The notes beneath the pieces were generated by a model that was given only the letters and a program-made list of their open reading frames with translations, was not told the DNA's origin and did not search any database. Positions 9,600 to 25,700 of a DNA stretch of 64,000 bases are shown piece by piece. Source of the DNA: Nematostella vectensis (Eukaryota; Cnidaria; Anthozoa; Actiniaria; Edwardsiidae); contig NC_064038.1 of the NCBI RefSeq assembly GCF_932526225.1, positions 870,001 through 934,000 of the forward strand. The letters are read 5' to 3'. Position 1 is the first letter of the stretch. Each line of letters begins with the position of its first letter. The position numbers and the translations under genes are program-made.

Positions 9600-12500
9600 G
9601 CGCAAAAATAATAAAAAAAAGTGAGTTTGCAAAATAAGCTTCCTGGATTTATTGATTATATGTATTCAATTTGTTCCTAGGAAGTTAACAAAAAACACAA
9701 AGCAAAGAGTTTGAGGAAGTAAACAAGTATGTGAACATTAATGTTCTATTTGAAGGGGCGCATTTTGTACAGGGAAGCATACATAAAATGCTTAACTGGT
9801 GGAGAGGGGAGAGGTAACAGTTTATTGAGCATGATGTCAACAATAGCAGGGGAAGAGAGGGGCACTCTCTTCAACAATATTGCAGTTGTTACCTATTATT
9901 AAATAAGTTTGTAACATGTCTTTGTTTATTAAGCAAGGTCAATTTCTGAGACAAGCAAACACAAGTAAGGCTGTTGAAATAACAGGTGAGTGTTAAAAGA
10001 AAAACAATTATCTGATTAGAAAACTAATGTAGATTCCTTTGCACCAAAATAAGAACAAACTTCATTTTGTTTGTTATTTATGAGGAACGAGATGAGCTCT
10101 ACAAAGCCATAAAGAAATATGTATTGCTCATCTAAATTATACAAGTAAATGATAATATTAAAAAAGAACTACTGTAAGTAATTAAAGTGGTTTTCATTAA
10201 CCCGTGAAACAAAGTGTGATAGTTAAACGGTAATAGTTAGTAAAACACAAAAAAGAACAATAGAATCAGATCACCACAAAGTGTAATACGCTAAAGCGTA
10301 GTTCACGGGTTAATGAAGGTTTTGACATTTCAACCTTACATCCACATGAAAGTAATGCCTAATATCGAGTGCCCTACAGTAAGTGTTTTGCAGTCAAGTT
10401 GTTTTCTGTTAGTAGGTAAAAAATTATTCTAAATAATAGTAATCATAGCTATGGTCACCACTTACACATATAGAACTTGTAATGAAAAGAAAGAAAAAAT
10501 ATATATATATGCAGTCAAACAACAGAATTGCATGATAACCTTGAATATATTGAATAAAGGACTGCAAAAAAACATCTTTTGTACTAGTTGCTTGAATTGA
10601 CCCTTGGCTATTTTTAGCTGAATTCCCCTCCCCCTCTAAAAAAGAAAATAATAATAATAATAGAACAAAACTAAAAAGAAAACAAACACAACAGAGACCC
10701 CCACCAACAATTTTGATTTTTTTTACTTTCCTTTAAAGGGGGAGTGTCATGTTTAAGAGATTTGCAATAGCTCTAGAGCCCTGACACAATGAACTTCAGT
10801 GAAATTCTAATACTGACTTATGAGCTTTTGGTACATGTGGGAGACTTTAAACAAAACAAAAAAAATGACCACAAACTGTCAATTAACATAGTTTTCAATA
10901 TAATATTGCATATTATTTAATAAGTTATTGACAGCTTTTAAAAAGTTCAACTGTTTGTAGACACTTAACAGCCTACAATAAGCACTGACTCCAGACATGC
11001 GCAGTACTATGCTGCTGCCCCTTTAAAGTAAAATACAGCTTTACTTAGTCAGCGTAGACAATATTTCGGATTTTGTCAATATTCTAATATGAATATGTCA
11101 ATATGCTCCCCCCCTTACGTCTTTATTTCTATTTATTTTATGCTTTTCACATGATACCAAAACAGCGTCTTTTTTCTTCGCTAATTTGATGTCATGTACA
11201 CAATAAAAGAGATGCGCCCGTGCGCATGGCGAGTCCCCAAGGGACCCAAGACGCCCAAATAGACCTCTATTTTTTGTCATCCACAATCTCGGCGAGCTGT
11301 GCGTGGCGTAACCGTATTACAGGCCTGGGATCCTGGTTATTGTCCTCCCCATTAATGCGCGGGTTGGGATAACCTTGCAAGAGTGTTGTACAGCATATTC
11401 GCTCGGAAATATCGGTGCTTGGGGCCTTCGGGTTCTTTACAGCCTTCCGTAAAAGCCTTGTGCTGCCATACCGATTGGGTAATCCGTATGTATGGTTTCC
11501 GTTTTGTTCTTCAGACCGGGTTCGATCCCAGGCCAATGGGCTTTTTTTTTATTCGTTTTCTTTCTTTGTGCTTGACCCCCCTAATCCTGATTGGTTTTGC
11601 GCAAAAATAATAAAAAAAAGTGAGTTTGCAAAATAAGCTTCCTGGATTTATTGATTATATGTATTCAATTTGTTCCTAGGAAGTTAACAAAAAACACAAA
11701 GCAAAGAGTTTGAGGAAGTAAACAAGTATGTGAACATTAATGTTCTATTTGAAGGGGCGCATTTTGTACAGGGAAGCATACATAAAATGCTTAACTGGTG
11801 GAGAGGGGAGAGGTAACAGTTTATTGAGCATGATGTCAACAATAGCAGGGGAAGAGAGGGGCACTCTCTTCAACAATATTGCAGTTGTTACCTATTATTA
11901 AATAAGTTTGTAACATGTCTTTGTTTATTAAGCAAGGTCAATTTCTGAGACAAGCAAACACAAGTAAGGCTGTTGAAATAACAGGTGAGTGTTAAAAGAA
12001 AAACAATTATCTGATTAGAAAACTAATGTAGATTCCTTTGCACCAAAATAAGAACAAACTTCATTTTGTTTGTTATTTATGAGGAACGAGATGAGCTCTA
12101 CAAAGCCATAAAGAAATATGTATTGCTCATCTAAATTATACAAGTAAATGATAATATTAAAAAAGAACTACTGTAAGTAATTAAAGTGGTTTTCATTAAC
12201 CCGTGAAACAAAGTGTGATAGTTAAACGGTAATAGTTAGTAAAACACAAAAAAGAACAATAGAATCAGATCACCACAAAGTGTAATACGCTAAAGCGTAG
12301 TTCACGGGTTAATGAAGGTTTTGACATTTCAACCTTACATCCACATGAAAGTAATGCCTAATATCGAGTGCCCTACAGTAAGTGTTTTGCAGTCAAGTTG
12401 TTTTCTGTTAGTAGGTAAAAAATTATTCTAAATAATAGTAATCATAGCTATGGTCACCACTTACACATATAGAACTTGTAATGAAAAGAAAGAAAAAATA

Positions 12501-13500
12501 TATATATATGCAGTCAAACAACAGAATTGCATGATAACCTTGAATATATTGAATAAAGGACTGCAAAAAAACATCTTTTGTACTAGTTGCTTGAATTGAC
12601 CCTTGGCTATTTTTAGCTGAATTCCCCTCCCCCTCTAAAAAAGAAAATAATAATAATAATAGAACAAAACTAAAAAGAAAACAAACACAACAGAGACCCC
12701 CACCAACAATTTTGATTTTTTTTACTTTCCTTTAAAGGGGGAGTGTCATGTTTAAGAGATTTGCAATAGCTCTAGAGCCCTGACACAATGAACTTCAGTG
12801 AAATTCTAATACTGACTTATGAGCTTTTGGTACATGTGGGAGACTTTAAACAAAACAAAAAAAATGACCACAAACTGTCAATTAACATAGTTTTCAATAT
12901 AATATTGCATATTATTTAATAAGTTATTGACAGCTTTTAAAAAGTTCAACTGTTTGTAGACACTTAACAGCCTACAATAAGCACTGACTCCAGACATGCG
13001 CAGTACTATGCTGCTGCCCCTTTAAAGTAAAATACAGCTTTACTTAGTCAGCGTAGACAATATTTCGGATTTTGTCAATATTCTAATATGAATATGTCAA
13101 TATGCTCCCCCCCTTACGTCTTTATTTCTATTTATTTTATGCTTTTCACATGATACCAAAACAGCGTCTTTTTTCTTCGCTAATTTGATGTCATGTACAC
13201 AATAAAAGAGATGCGCCCGTGCGCATGGCGAGTCCCCAAGGGACCCAAGACGCCCAAATAGACCTCTATTTTTTGTCATCCACAATCTCGGCGAGCTGTG
13301 CGTGGCGTAACCGTATTACAGGCCTGGGATCCTGGTTATTGTCCTCCCCATTAATGCGCGGGTTGGGATAACCTTGCAAGAGTGTTGTACAGCATATTCG
13401 CTCGGAAATATCGGTGCTTGGGGCCTTCGGGTTCTTTACAGCCTTCCGTAAAAGCCTTGTGCTGCCATACCGATTGGGTAATCCGTATGTATGGTTTCCG
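9600..13500. repeat. Recent one-unit duplication spanning parts of units 5 to 7
   Basis: The rear of unit 5 plus the front of unit 6 matches the rear of unit 6 plus the front of unit 7 at an offset of about 1999 bp. Shared private variants include CATAAAATGC, CTTCAACAATATTG, AAATGATAATATT and CACTTAACAGCC. The breakpoint is inside the unit rather than at its nominal ends, as expected of unequal exchange. Edges given are approximate. Confidence 0.75.
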
Positions 13501-16500
13501 TTTTGTTCTTCAGACCGGGTTCGATCCCAGGCCAATGGGCTTTTTTTTAATTCGTTTTTTTTTCTTTGTGATGGACCCCCTTAATCCTGATAGGTTTTGC
13601 GCAAAAATAATAAAAAAAAAGTGAGTTTGCAAAATAAGCTTGCTAGATTTATTGATTATATGTATTCAATTTGTTTCTAGGAAGTTAACAAAAAACACAA
13701 AGCAAAGAGTTTGAGGAAGTAAACAAGTATGTGAACTTTAATGTTCTATTTGAAGGGGTGCATTTTGTACAGGGAAGCATACATAGAATGCTTAACTGGT
13801 GGAGAGGGAAGAGGTAAAAGTTTATTGAGCATAATTTCAACAATAGCAGGGGGAAGAGAGGGGCACTCTCTTCATGCAATATTGCAGTTGTTACCTATTA
13901 TTAAATAAGTTTGTAACATGTCTTTGTTTATTAAGCAAGGTCTATTTCTGAGACAAGCAAACTCAAGTAAGGCTGTTGAAATAACAGGTGAGTGTTAAAA
14001 GAAAAACAATTATCTGATTAGAAAACTAATGTAGATTCCTTTGCACCAAAATAAGAACAAACTTCATTTTGTTTGTTATTTATGAGGAACGAGATGAGCT
14101 CTACAAAGCCATAAAGAAATATGTATTGCTCATCTAAATTATACAAGTAAATGATAATATTAAAAAAGAACTACTGTAAGTAATTAGAGTGGTTTTCATT
14201 AACCCGTGAAACAAAGTGTGATAGTTAAACGGTAATAGTTAGAAAAAAAAACACAAAAAAGAACAATAGAATCAGATCACAACAAGGTGTAGTACGCTAA
14301 AGCGTAGTTCACGGGTTAATAAAGGTTTTGACATTTCAACCTTACATCCACATGAAAGTAATGCCTAATATCGAGTGCCCTACAGTAAGTGTTTTACAGT
14401 CAAGTTGTTTTCTTTTAGTAGGTAAAAAATTATTCTAAATAATAGTAATCATAGCTATGGTCACCACTTACACATATAGAACTTGTAATGAAAAGAAAGA
14501 AAAAATATATATATATGCAGTCAAACAACAGAATTGCATGATAACCTTGAATATATTGAATAAAGGACAGCAAAAAAGCATCTTTTGTACTAGTTGCTTG
14601 AATTGACCCTTGGCTACTTTTAGCTGAATTCCCCTCCCCCTCTAAAAAAGAAAATAATAATAATAATAGAACAAAACTAAAAAGAAAACAAACACAGCAG
14701 AGACCCCCACCAACAATTTTGATTTTTTTTACTTTCCTTTAAAGGGGGAGTGTCATGTTTAAGAGATTTGCAATAGCTCTAGAGCCCTGACACAATGAAC
14801 CTCAGTGAAATTCTAATACTGACTTATGAGCTTTTGGTACATGTGGGAGACTTTAAACAAAACAAAAAAAAAGAAATGACCACAACTGTTTATTAACATA
14901 GTTTTCAATATAATATTGCATATTATTTAATAATGTATTGACAGCTTTTAAAAAGTTCAACTGTTTGTAGACACTTAAAAGCCTACAATAAATACTGACT
15001 CCAGACATGCGCAGTACTATGCTGCTGCCCCTTTAAAGTAAAATATAGCTTTACTTAGTCAGCGTAGACAAAATTGCGGATTTTGTCAATATTCTAATAT
15101 GAAGATGTCAATATTCTTCCCCCTTACGTCTTTATTTCTATTTATTTTATGATTTTCACATGATACCAAAACAGCGTCTTTTTTCTTCGCTAATTTGATG
15201 TCATGTACACAATAAAAGAGATTCGCCCGTGCGCATGGCGAGTCACCAAGGGACCCAAGACGCCCAAATAGACCTCTATTTTTTGTCATCCACAATCTCG
15301 GCGAGCTGTGCGTGGCGTAACCGTATTACAGGCCTAGGATCCAGGTTATTGTCCTCCCAATTAATGCGCGGTTTGGGATAACCTTTCACGAGTGTTGTAC
15401 AGCATATTCGCTCGGAAATATCGGTGCTTGGGGCCTTCGGGTTCTTTACAGCCTTCCGTAAAAGCCTTGTGCTGCCATACCGATTGGGTAATCCGTATGT
15501 ATGGTTTCCGTTTAGTTCTTCAGACCGGGTTCGATCCCAGGCCAATGGGCTTTTTTTTTAATTCGTTTTTTTTTTCTTTGTGCTGGGCCCCCTATAATCC
15601 TGATAGGTTTTACGCAAAAAAAAAAAAAGTGAGTTTGCAAAATAAGCTTGCTAGATTTATTGATTATATGTATTCAATTTGTTCCTAGGAAGTTAACAAA
15701 AAACACAAAGCAAAGAGTTTGAGGAAGTAAGCAAGTATGTGAACTTTAATGTTCTATTTGAAGGGGTGCATTTTGTACAGGGAAGCATACATAGAATGCT
15801 TAACTGGTGGAGAGGGAAGAGGTAAAAGTTTATTGAGCATAATTTCAACAATAGCAGGGGGAAGAGAGGGGCACTCTCTTCATACAATATTGCAGTTGTT
15901 ACCTATTATTAAATAAGTTTGTAAAATGTCTTTGTTTATTAAGCAAGGTCTATTTCTGAGACAAGCAAACTCAAGTAAGGCTGTTGAAATAACAGGTGAG
16001 TGTTAAAAAAAACAATTATCTGATTAGAAAACTAAAGTAGATTCCTTTGCACCAAATCAGAACAAACTTCATTTTGTTTGTTATTTATGAGGAACGAGAT
16101 GAGCTCTACAAGGCCAAGAAGAAATATGTATTGCTCATCTAAATTATACAAGTAAATAATAATATTAAAAAAGAATTACTGTAAGTAATTAGAGTGGTTT
16201 TCATTAACCCGTGAAACAAAGTGTGATAGTTAAACGGTAATAGTTAGTAAAACACAAAAAGAACAATAGAATCAGATCACAACAAAGTGTAATACGCTAA
16301 AGCGTAGTTCACGGGTTAATAAAGGTTTTGACATTTCAACCTTACATCCACATGAAAGTAATGCCTAATATCGAGTGCCCTACAGTAAGTGTTTTGCAGT
16401 CAAGTTGTTTTCTTTTAGTAGGTAAAAAATTATTCTAAATAATAGTAATCATAGCTATGGTCACCACTTACACATATAGAACTTGTAATGAAAAGAAAGA

Positions 16501-16783
16501 AAAAATATATATATATGCAGTCAAACAACAGAATTGCATGATAACCTTGAATATATTGAATAAAGGACTGCAAAAAAACATCTTTTGTACTAGTTGCTTG
16601 AATTGACCCTTGGCTACTTTTAGCTGAATTCCCCTCCCCCTCTAAAAAAGAAAATAATAATAATAATAGAACAAAACTAAAAAGAAAACAAACACAGCAG
16701 AGACCCCCACCAACAATTTTGATTTTTTTTACTTTCCTTTAAAGGGGGAGTGTCATGTTTAAGAGATTTGCAATAACTCTAGA

Positions 16784-19700
16784 GCCATGACACAATGAAC
16801 CTCAGTGAAATTCTAATACTGACTTATGAGCTTTTGGTACATGTGGGAGACTTTAAACAAAACAAAAAAAAAAATGACCACAACTGTCCATTAACATAGT
16901 TTTCAATATAATATTGCATATTATTTAATAAGGTATTGACAGCTTTTAAAAAGTTCAACTGTTTGTAGACACTTAAAAGCCTACAATTAATACTGACTCC
17001 AGACATGCGCAGTACTATGCTGCTGCCCCTTTAAAGTAAAATACATCTTTACTTAGTCAGCGTAGACAAAATTGCGGATTTTGTCAATATTCTAATATGA
17101 AGATGTCAATATTCTCCCCCCTTACGTCTTTATTTCTATTTATTTTATGATTTTCACATGATACCAAAACAGCGTCTTTTTTCTTCGCTAATTTGATGTC
17201 ATGTACACAATAAAAGAGATTCGCCCGTGCGCATGGCGAGTCCCCAAGGGACCCAAGACGCCCAAATAGACCTCTATTTTTTGTCATCCACAATCTCGGC
17301 GAGCTGTGCGTGGCGTAACCGTATTACAGGCCTGGGATCCTGGTTATTGTCCTCCCCATTAATGCGCGGTTTGGGATAACCTTGCAAGAGTGTTGTACAG
17401 CATATTCGTTCGGAAATATCGGTGCTTGGGGCCTTCGGGTTCTTTACAGCCTTCCGTAAAAGCCTTGTGCTGCCATACCGATTGGGTAATCCGTATGTAT
17501 GGTTTCCGTTTTGTTCTTCAGACCGGGTTCGATCCCAGGCCAATGGGCTTTTTTTTAATTCGTTTTTTTTTCTTTGTGCTGGACCCCCTTAATCCTGATA
17601 GGTTTTACGCAAAAATAAAAAAAAAAGTAAGTTTGCAAAATAAGCTTGCTAGATTTATTGATTATATGTATTCAATTTGTTCCTAGGAAGTTAAAAAAAA
17701 CACAAAGCAAAGAGTTTGAGGAAGTAAACAAGTATGTGAACTTTAATGTTCTATTTTAATGTGTGCATTTTGTACAGGGAAGCATACATAGAATGCTTAA
17801 CTGGTGGAGAGGGAAGAGGTAAAAGTTTATTGAGCATAATTTCAACAATAGCAGGGGGAAGAGAGGGGCACTCTCTTCATACAATATTGCAGTTGTTACC
17901 TATTATTAAATAAGTTTGTAACATGTCTTTGTTTATTAAGCAAGGTCTATTTCTGAGACAAGCAAACTCAAGTAAGAGCTGTTGAAATAACAGGTGAGTG
18001 TTAAAAAAAACAATTATCTGATTAGAAAACTAATGTAGATTCCTTTGCACCAAATAAGAACATACTTCATTTTGTTTGTTATTTATGAGGAACGAGATGA
18101 GCTCTACAAGGCCAAGAAGAAATATGTATTGCTCATCTAAATTATACAAGTAAATAATAATATTAAAAAAGAATTACTGTAAGTAATTAGAGTGGTTTTC
18201 ATTAACCCGGGAAAAAAGTGTGATAGTTAAACGGTAATAGTTAGTAAAACACAAAAAAGAACAATAGAATCAGATCACAACAAAGTGTAATACGCTAAAG
18301 CGTAGTTCACGGGTTAATGAAGGTTTTGACATTTCAACCTTACATCCACATGAAAGTAATGCCTAATATCGAGTGCCCTACAGTAAGTGTTTTGCAGTCA
18401 AGTTGTTTTCTTTTAGTAGGTAAAAAATTATTCTAAATAATAGTAATCATAGCTATGGTCACCACTTACACATATAGAACTTGTAATGAAAAGAAAGAAA
18501 AAAAATATATATATGCAGTCAAACAACAGAATTGCATGATAACCTTGAATATATTGAATAAAGGACTGCAAAAAAACATCTTTTGTACTAGTTGCTTGAA
18601 TTGACCCTTGGCTATTTTTAGCTGAATTCCCCTCCCCCTCTAAAAAAGAAAATAATAATAATAATAGAACAAAACTAAAAAGAAAACAAACACAACAGAG
18701 ACCCACACCAACCATTTTGATTTTTTTTACTTTCCTTTAAAGGGGGAGTGTCATGTTTAAGAGATTTGCAATAGCTCTAGAGCCCTGACACAATGAACTT
18801 CAGTGAAATTCTAATACTGACTTATGTGCTTTTTTTACATTAGGGAGACTTTAAACAAAACAAAAAAAAATGACCACAAACTGTCAATTAACATAGTTTT
18901 CAATATAATATTGCATATTATTTAATAAGGTATTGACAGCTTTTAAAAAGTTCAACTGTTTGTAGACACTTAAAAGCCTACAATAATCACTGACTCCAGA
19001 CATGCGCAGTACTATGTTTCTGCCCCTTTAAAGTAAAATACAGCTTTACTTAGTCAGCGTAGACAAAATTGCGGATTTTGTCAATATTCTAATATAAAGA
19101 TGTCAATATTCTCCCCCCTTACGTCTTTATTTCAATTTATTTTATGATTTTACATGATACCAAAACAGCGTCTTTTTTCTTCGCTAATATGATGTCATGT
19201 ACACAATAAAAGAGATTCGCCCGTGCGCATGGCGAGTCCCCAAGGGACCCAAGACGCCCACATAGACCTCTATTTTTTGTCATCCACAATCTCGGCGAGC
19301 TGTGCGTGGCGTAACCGTATTACAGGCCTGGGATCCTGGTTATTGTCCTCCCCATTAATGCGCGGGTTGGGATAACCTTGCAAGAGTGTTGTACAGCATA
19401 TTCGCTCGGAAATATCGGTGCTTGGGGCCTTCGGGTTCTTTACAGCCTTCCGTAAAAGCCTTGTGCTGCCATACCGATTGGGTAATCCGTATGTATGGTT
19501 TCCGTTTTGTTCTTCAGACCGGGTTCGATCCCAGGCCAATGGGATTTTTTTTAATTCGTTTTTTTTCTTTGTGCTGGACCCCCTTAATCCTGATAGGTTT
19601 TGCGCAAAAATAATAAAAAAAAGTGAGTTTGCAAAAAAAGCTTGCTAGATTTATTGATTATATGTATTCAATTTGTTCCTAGGAAGTTAACAAAAAACAC

Positions 19701-22700
19701 AAAGCAAAGAGTTTGAGGAAGTAAACAAGTATGTGAACTTTAATGTTCTATTTGAAGGGGTGCATTTTGTACAGGGAAGCATACATAGAATGCTTAACTG
19801 GTGGAGAGGGAAGAGGTAAAAGTTTATTGAGCATAATTTCAACAATAGCAGGGGGAAGAGAGGGGCACTCTCTTCATACAATATTGCAGTTGTTACCTAT
19901 TATTAAATAAGTTTGTAAAATGTCTTTGTTTATTAAGCAAGGTCTATTTCTGAGACAAGCAAACTCAAGTAAGGCTGTTGAAATAACAGGTGAGTGTTAA
20001 AAGAAAAACAATTATCTGATTAGAAAACTACTGTAGATTCCTTTGCACCAAAATAAGAACAAACTTTATTTTGTTTGTTATTTATTAGGAACGAGATGAG
20101 CTCTACAAAGCCATAAAGAAATATGTATTGCTCATCTAAATTATACAAATAAATAATAATATTAAAAAAGAACTACTGTAAGTAATTAGAGTGGTTTTCA
20201 TTAACCCGTGAAACAAAGTGTGATAGTTAAACGGTAATAGTTAGTAAAACACAAAAAAGTACAATAGAATCAGATCACCACAAAGTGTAATACGCTAAAG
20301 CGTAGTTCACGGGTTAATGAAGGTTTTGACATTTCAACCTTACATCCACATGAAAGTAATGCCTAATATCGAGTGCCCTACAGTAAGTGTTTTGCAGTCA
20401 AGTTGTTTTCTGTTAGTAGGTAAAAAAATATTCTAAATAATAGTAATCATAGCTATGGTCACCACTTACACATATAGAACTTGTAATGAAAAGAAAGAAA
20501 AAAATATATATATATGCAGTCAAACAACAGAATTGCATGATAACCTTGAATATATTGAATAAAGGACTCCAAAAAAACATCTTTTGTACTAGTTGCTTGA
20601 ATTGACCCTTGGCTATTTTTAGCTGAATTCCCCTCCCCCTCTAAAAAAGAAAATAATAATAATAATAATAGAACAAAACTAAAAAGAAAACAAACACAAC
20701 AAAGACCCCCACCAACAATTTTGATTTTTTTTACTTTCCTTTAAAAGGGGAGTGTCATGGTTAAGAGATTTGCAATAGCTCTAGAGCCCTGACACAATGA
20801 ACTTCAGTGAAATTCTAATACTGACTTATGAGCTTTTGGTACATGTGGGAGACTTTAAACAAAACAAAAAAAATGACCACAAACTGTCAATTAACATAGT
20901 TTTCAATATAATATTGCATATTATTTAATAAGGTATTGACAGCTTTTAAAAAGTTCAACTGTTTGTAGACACTTAAAAGCCTACAATAATCACTGACTCC
21001 AGACATGCGCAGTACTATGCTGCTGTCCATTTAAAGTAAAATACAGCTTTACTTAGTCAGCGTAGACAAAATTGCGGATTTTGTCAATATTCTAATATGA
21101 ATATGTCAATAATCTCCCCCCTTACGTCTTTATTTCTATTTATTTTATGATTTTCACATGATACCAAAACAGCGTCTTTTTTCTTCGCTAATTTGATGTC
21201 ATGTACACAATAAAAGAGATGCGCCCGTGCGCATGGCGAGTCCCCAAGGGACCCAAGACGCCCACATAGACCTCTATTTTTTTGTCATCCACAATCTCGG
21301 CGAGCTGTGCGTGGCGTAACCGTATTACAGGCCTGGGATCCTGGTTATTGTCCTCCCCATTAATGCGCGGGTTGGGATAACCTTGCAAGAGTGTTGTACA
21401 GCATATTCGCTCGGAAATATCGGTGCTTGGGGCCTTCGGGTTCTTTACAGCCTTCCGTAAAAGCCTTGTGCTGCCATACCGATTGGGTAATCCGTATGTA
21501 TGGTTTCCGTTTTGTTCTTCAGACCGGGTTCGATACCATGCCAATGGGCTTTTTTTTATTCGTTTTCTTTCTTTGTGCTTGACCCCCTTAATCCTGATTT
21601 GTTTTGCGCAAAAATAATAAAAAAAAGTGAGTTTGCAAAATAAGCTTGCTAGATTTATTGATTATATGTATTCAATTTGTTCCTAGGAAGTTAACAAAAA
21701 ACACAAAGCAAAGAGTTTGAGGAAGTAAACAAGTATGTGAACATTAATGTTCTATTTGAAGGGGCGCATTTTGTACAGGGAAGCATACATAGAATGCTTA
21801 ACTGGTGGAGAGGGGAGAGGTAACAGTTTATTGAGCATAATGTCAACAATAGCAGGGGAAGGGAGGGGCACTCTCTTCATACAATATTGCAGTTGTTACC
21901 TATTATTAAATAAGTTTGTAAGATATATTTGTTTATTAAGCAAGGTATATTTCTGAGACAAGCAAACTCAAGTAAGAGCTGTTGAAATAACAGGTGAGTG
22001 TTAAAAAAAACAATTATCTGATTAGAACACTACTGTAGATTCCTTTGCACCAAATAAGAACAATCTTCATTTTGTTTGTTATTTATGAGGAACGATATGA
22101 GCTCTACAAGGCCAAGAAGAAATATGTATTGCTCATCTAAATTATACAAGTAAATAATAATATTAAAAAAGAATTACTGTAAGTAATTAGAGTGGTTTTC
22201 ATTAACCCGTGAAACAAAGTGTGATAGTTAAACGGTAATAGTTAGTAAAACACAAAAAAGAACAATAGAATCAGATCACAACAAAGTGTAATACGCTAAA
22301 GCGTAGTTCACTGGTTAATGAAGGTTTTGACATTTCAACCTTACATCCACATGAAAGTAATGCCTAATATCGAGTGCCCTACAGTAAGTGTTTTGCAGTC
22401 AAGTTGTTTTCTTTTAGTAGGTAAAAAATCATTCTAAATAATAGTAATCATAGCTATGGTCACCACTTACACATATAGAACTTGTAATGAAAAGAAAGAA
22501 AAAATATATATATATGCAGTCAAACAACAGAATTGCATGATAACCTTGAATATATTGAATAAAGGACTGCAAAAAAACATCTTTTGTACTAGTTGCTTGA
22601 ATTGACCCTTGGCTATTTTTAGCTGAATTCCCCTCCCCCTCAAAAAAAAATAATAATAATAGAACAAAACTAAAAAGAAAACAAAAACAACAGAGACCCC

Positions 22701-25700
22701 CACCAACAATTTTGATTTTTTTTACTTTCCTTTAAAAGGGGAGCGTCATGGTTAAGAGATTTGCAATAGCTCTAGAGCCCTGACACAATGAACTTCAGTG
22801 AAATTCTAGTACTGACTTATGAGCTTTTGGTACATGTGGGAGACTTTAAACAAAACAAAAAAAATGACCACAAACTGTCCATTAACATAGTTTTCAATAT
22901 AATATTGCATATTATTTAATATGGTATTGACAGCTTTTAAAAAGTTCAACTGTTTGTAGACACTTAAAAGCCTACAATAAACACTGACTCCAGACATGCG
23001 CAGTACTATGCTGCTGCCCCTTCAAAATACAGCTTTACTTAGTCAGCGTAGACAATATTGCGGATTTTGTCAATATTCTAATATGAATATGTCAATATTC
23101 TCCCCCCTTACGTCTTTATTTCTATTTATTTTATGATTTTCACATGATACCAAAACAGCGTCTTTTTTCTTCGCTAATTTGATGTCATGTACACAATAAA
23201 AGAGATTCGCCCGTGCGCATGGCGAGTCCCCAAGGGACCCAAGACGCCCAAATAGACCTCTATTTTTTGTCATCCACAATCTCGGCGAGCTGTGCGTGGC
23301 GTAACCGTATTACAGGCCTGGGATCCTGGTTATTGTCCTCCCCATTAATGCGCGGTTTGGGATAACCTTGCAAGAGTGTTGTACAGCATATTCGTTCGGA
23401 AATATCGGTGCTTGGGGCCTTCGGGTTCTTTACAGCCTTCCGTAAAAGCCTTGTGCTGCCATACCGATTGGGTAATCCGTATGTATGGTTTCCGTTTTGT
23501 TCTTCAGACCGGGTTCGATCCCAGGCCAATGGGCTTTTTTTTAATTCGTTTTTTTTTCTTTGTGCTGGACCCCCTTAATCCTGATAGGTTTTACGCAAAA
23601 ATAAAAAAAAAAGTAAGTTTCAAAATAAGCTTGCTAGATTTATTGATTATATGTATTCAATTTGTTCCTAGGAAGTTAACAAAAAACACAAAGCAAAGAG
23701 TTTGAGGAAGTAAACAAGTATGTGAACTTTAATGTTCTATTTGAAGGGGTGCATTTTGTACAGGGAAGCATACATAGAATGCTTAACTGGTGGAGAGGGA
23801 AGAGGTAAAAGTTTATTGAGCATAATTTCAACAATAGCAGGGGGAAGAGAGGGGCACTCTCTTCATACAATATTGCAGTTGTTACCTATTATTAAATAAG
23901 TTTGTAGCATGTCTTTGTTTATTAAGCAAGGTCTATTTCTGAGACAAGCAAACTCAAGTAAGAGCTGTTGAAATAACAGGCGAGTGTTAAAAAAAACAAT
24001 TATCTGATTAGAAAACTAATGTAGATTCCTTTGCACCAAATAAGAACATACTTCATTTTGTTTGTTATTTATGAGGAACGAGATGAGCTCTACAAGGCCA
24101 AGAAGAAATATGTATTGCTCATCTAAATTATACAAGTAAATAATAATATTAAAAAAGAATTACTGTAAGTAATTAAAGTGGTTTTCATTAACCCGGGAAA
24201 AAAGTGTGATAGTTAAACGGTAATAGTTAGTAAAACACAAAAAAGAACAATAGAATCAGATCACAACAAAGTGTAATACGCTAAAGCGTAGTTCACGGGT
24301 TAATGAAGGTTTTGACATTTCAACCTTACATCCACATGAAAGTAATGCCTAATATCGAGTGCCCTACAGTAAGTGTTTTGCAGTCAAGTTGTTTTCTTTT
24401 AGTAGGTAAAAAATTATTCTAAATAATAGTAATCATAGCTATGGTCACCACTTACACATATAGAACTTGTAATGAAAAGAAAGAAAAAAAATATATATAT
24501 GCAGTCAAACAACAGAATTGCATGATAACCTTGAATATATTGAATAAAGGACTGCAAAAAAACATCTTTTGTACTAGTTGCTTGAATTAACCCTTGGCTA
24601 TTTTTAGCTGAATTCCCCTCCCCCTCTAAAAAAGAAAATAATAATAATAATAGAACAAAACTAAAAAGAAAACAAACACAACAGAGACCCACACCAACCA
24701 TTTTGATTTTTTTTACTTTCCTTTAAAGGGGGAGTGTCATGTTTAAGAGATTTGCAATAGCTCTAGAGCCCTGACACAATGAACTTCAGTGAAATTCTAA
24801 TACTGACTTATGAGCTTTTGGTACATTAGGGAGACTTTAAACAAAACAAAAAAAAATTACCACAAACTGTCAATTAACATAGTTTTCAATATAATATTGC
24901 ATATTATTTAATAAGGTATTGACAGCTTTTAAAAAGTTCAACTGTTTGTAGACACTTAAAAGCCTACAATAATCACTGACTCCAGACATGCGCAGTACTA
25001 TGTTTCTGCCCCTTTAAAGTAAAATACAGCTTTACTTAGTCAGCGTAGACAAAATTGCGGATTTTGTCAATATTCTAATATAAAGATGTCAATATTCTCA
25101 CCCCTTACGTCTTTATTTCTATTTATTTTATGATTTTCACATGATACCAAAACAGCGTCTTTTTTCTTCGCTAATATGATGTCATGTACACAATAAAAGA
25201 GATTCGCCCGTGCGCATGGCGAGTCCCCAAGGGACCCAAGACGCCCACATAGACCTCTATTTTTTGTCATCCACAATCTCGGCGAGCTGTGCGTGGCGTA
25301 ACCGTATTACAGGCCTGGGATCCTGGTTATTGTCCTCCCCATTAATGCGCGGGTTGGGATAACCTTGCAAGAGTGTTGTACAGCATATTCGCTCGGAAAT
25401 ATCGGTGCTTGGGGCCTTCGGGTTCTTTACAGCCTTCCGTAAAAGCCTTGTGCTGCCATACCGATTGGGTAATCCGTATGTATGGTTTCCGTTTTGTTCT
25501 TCAGACCGGGTTCGATCCCAGGCCAATGGGATTTTTTTTAATTCGTTTTTTTTCTTTGTGCTGGACCCCCTTAATCCTGATAGCTTTTGCGCAAAAATAA
25601 TAAAAAAAGTGAGTTTGCAAAATAAGCTTGCTAGATTTATTGATTATATGTATTCAATTTGTTCCTAGGAAGTTAACAAAAAACACAAAGCAAAGAGTTT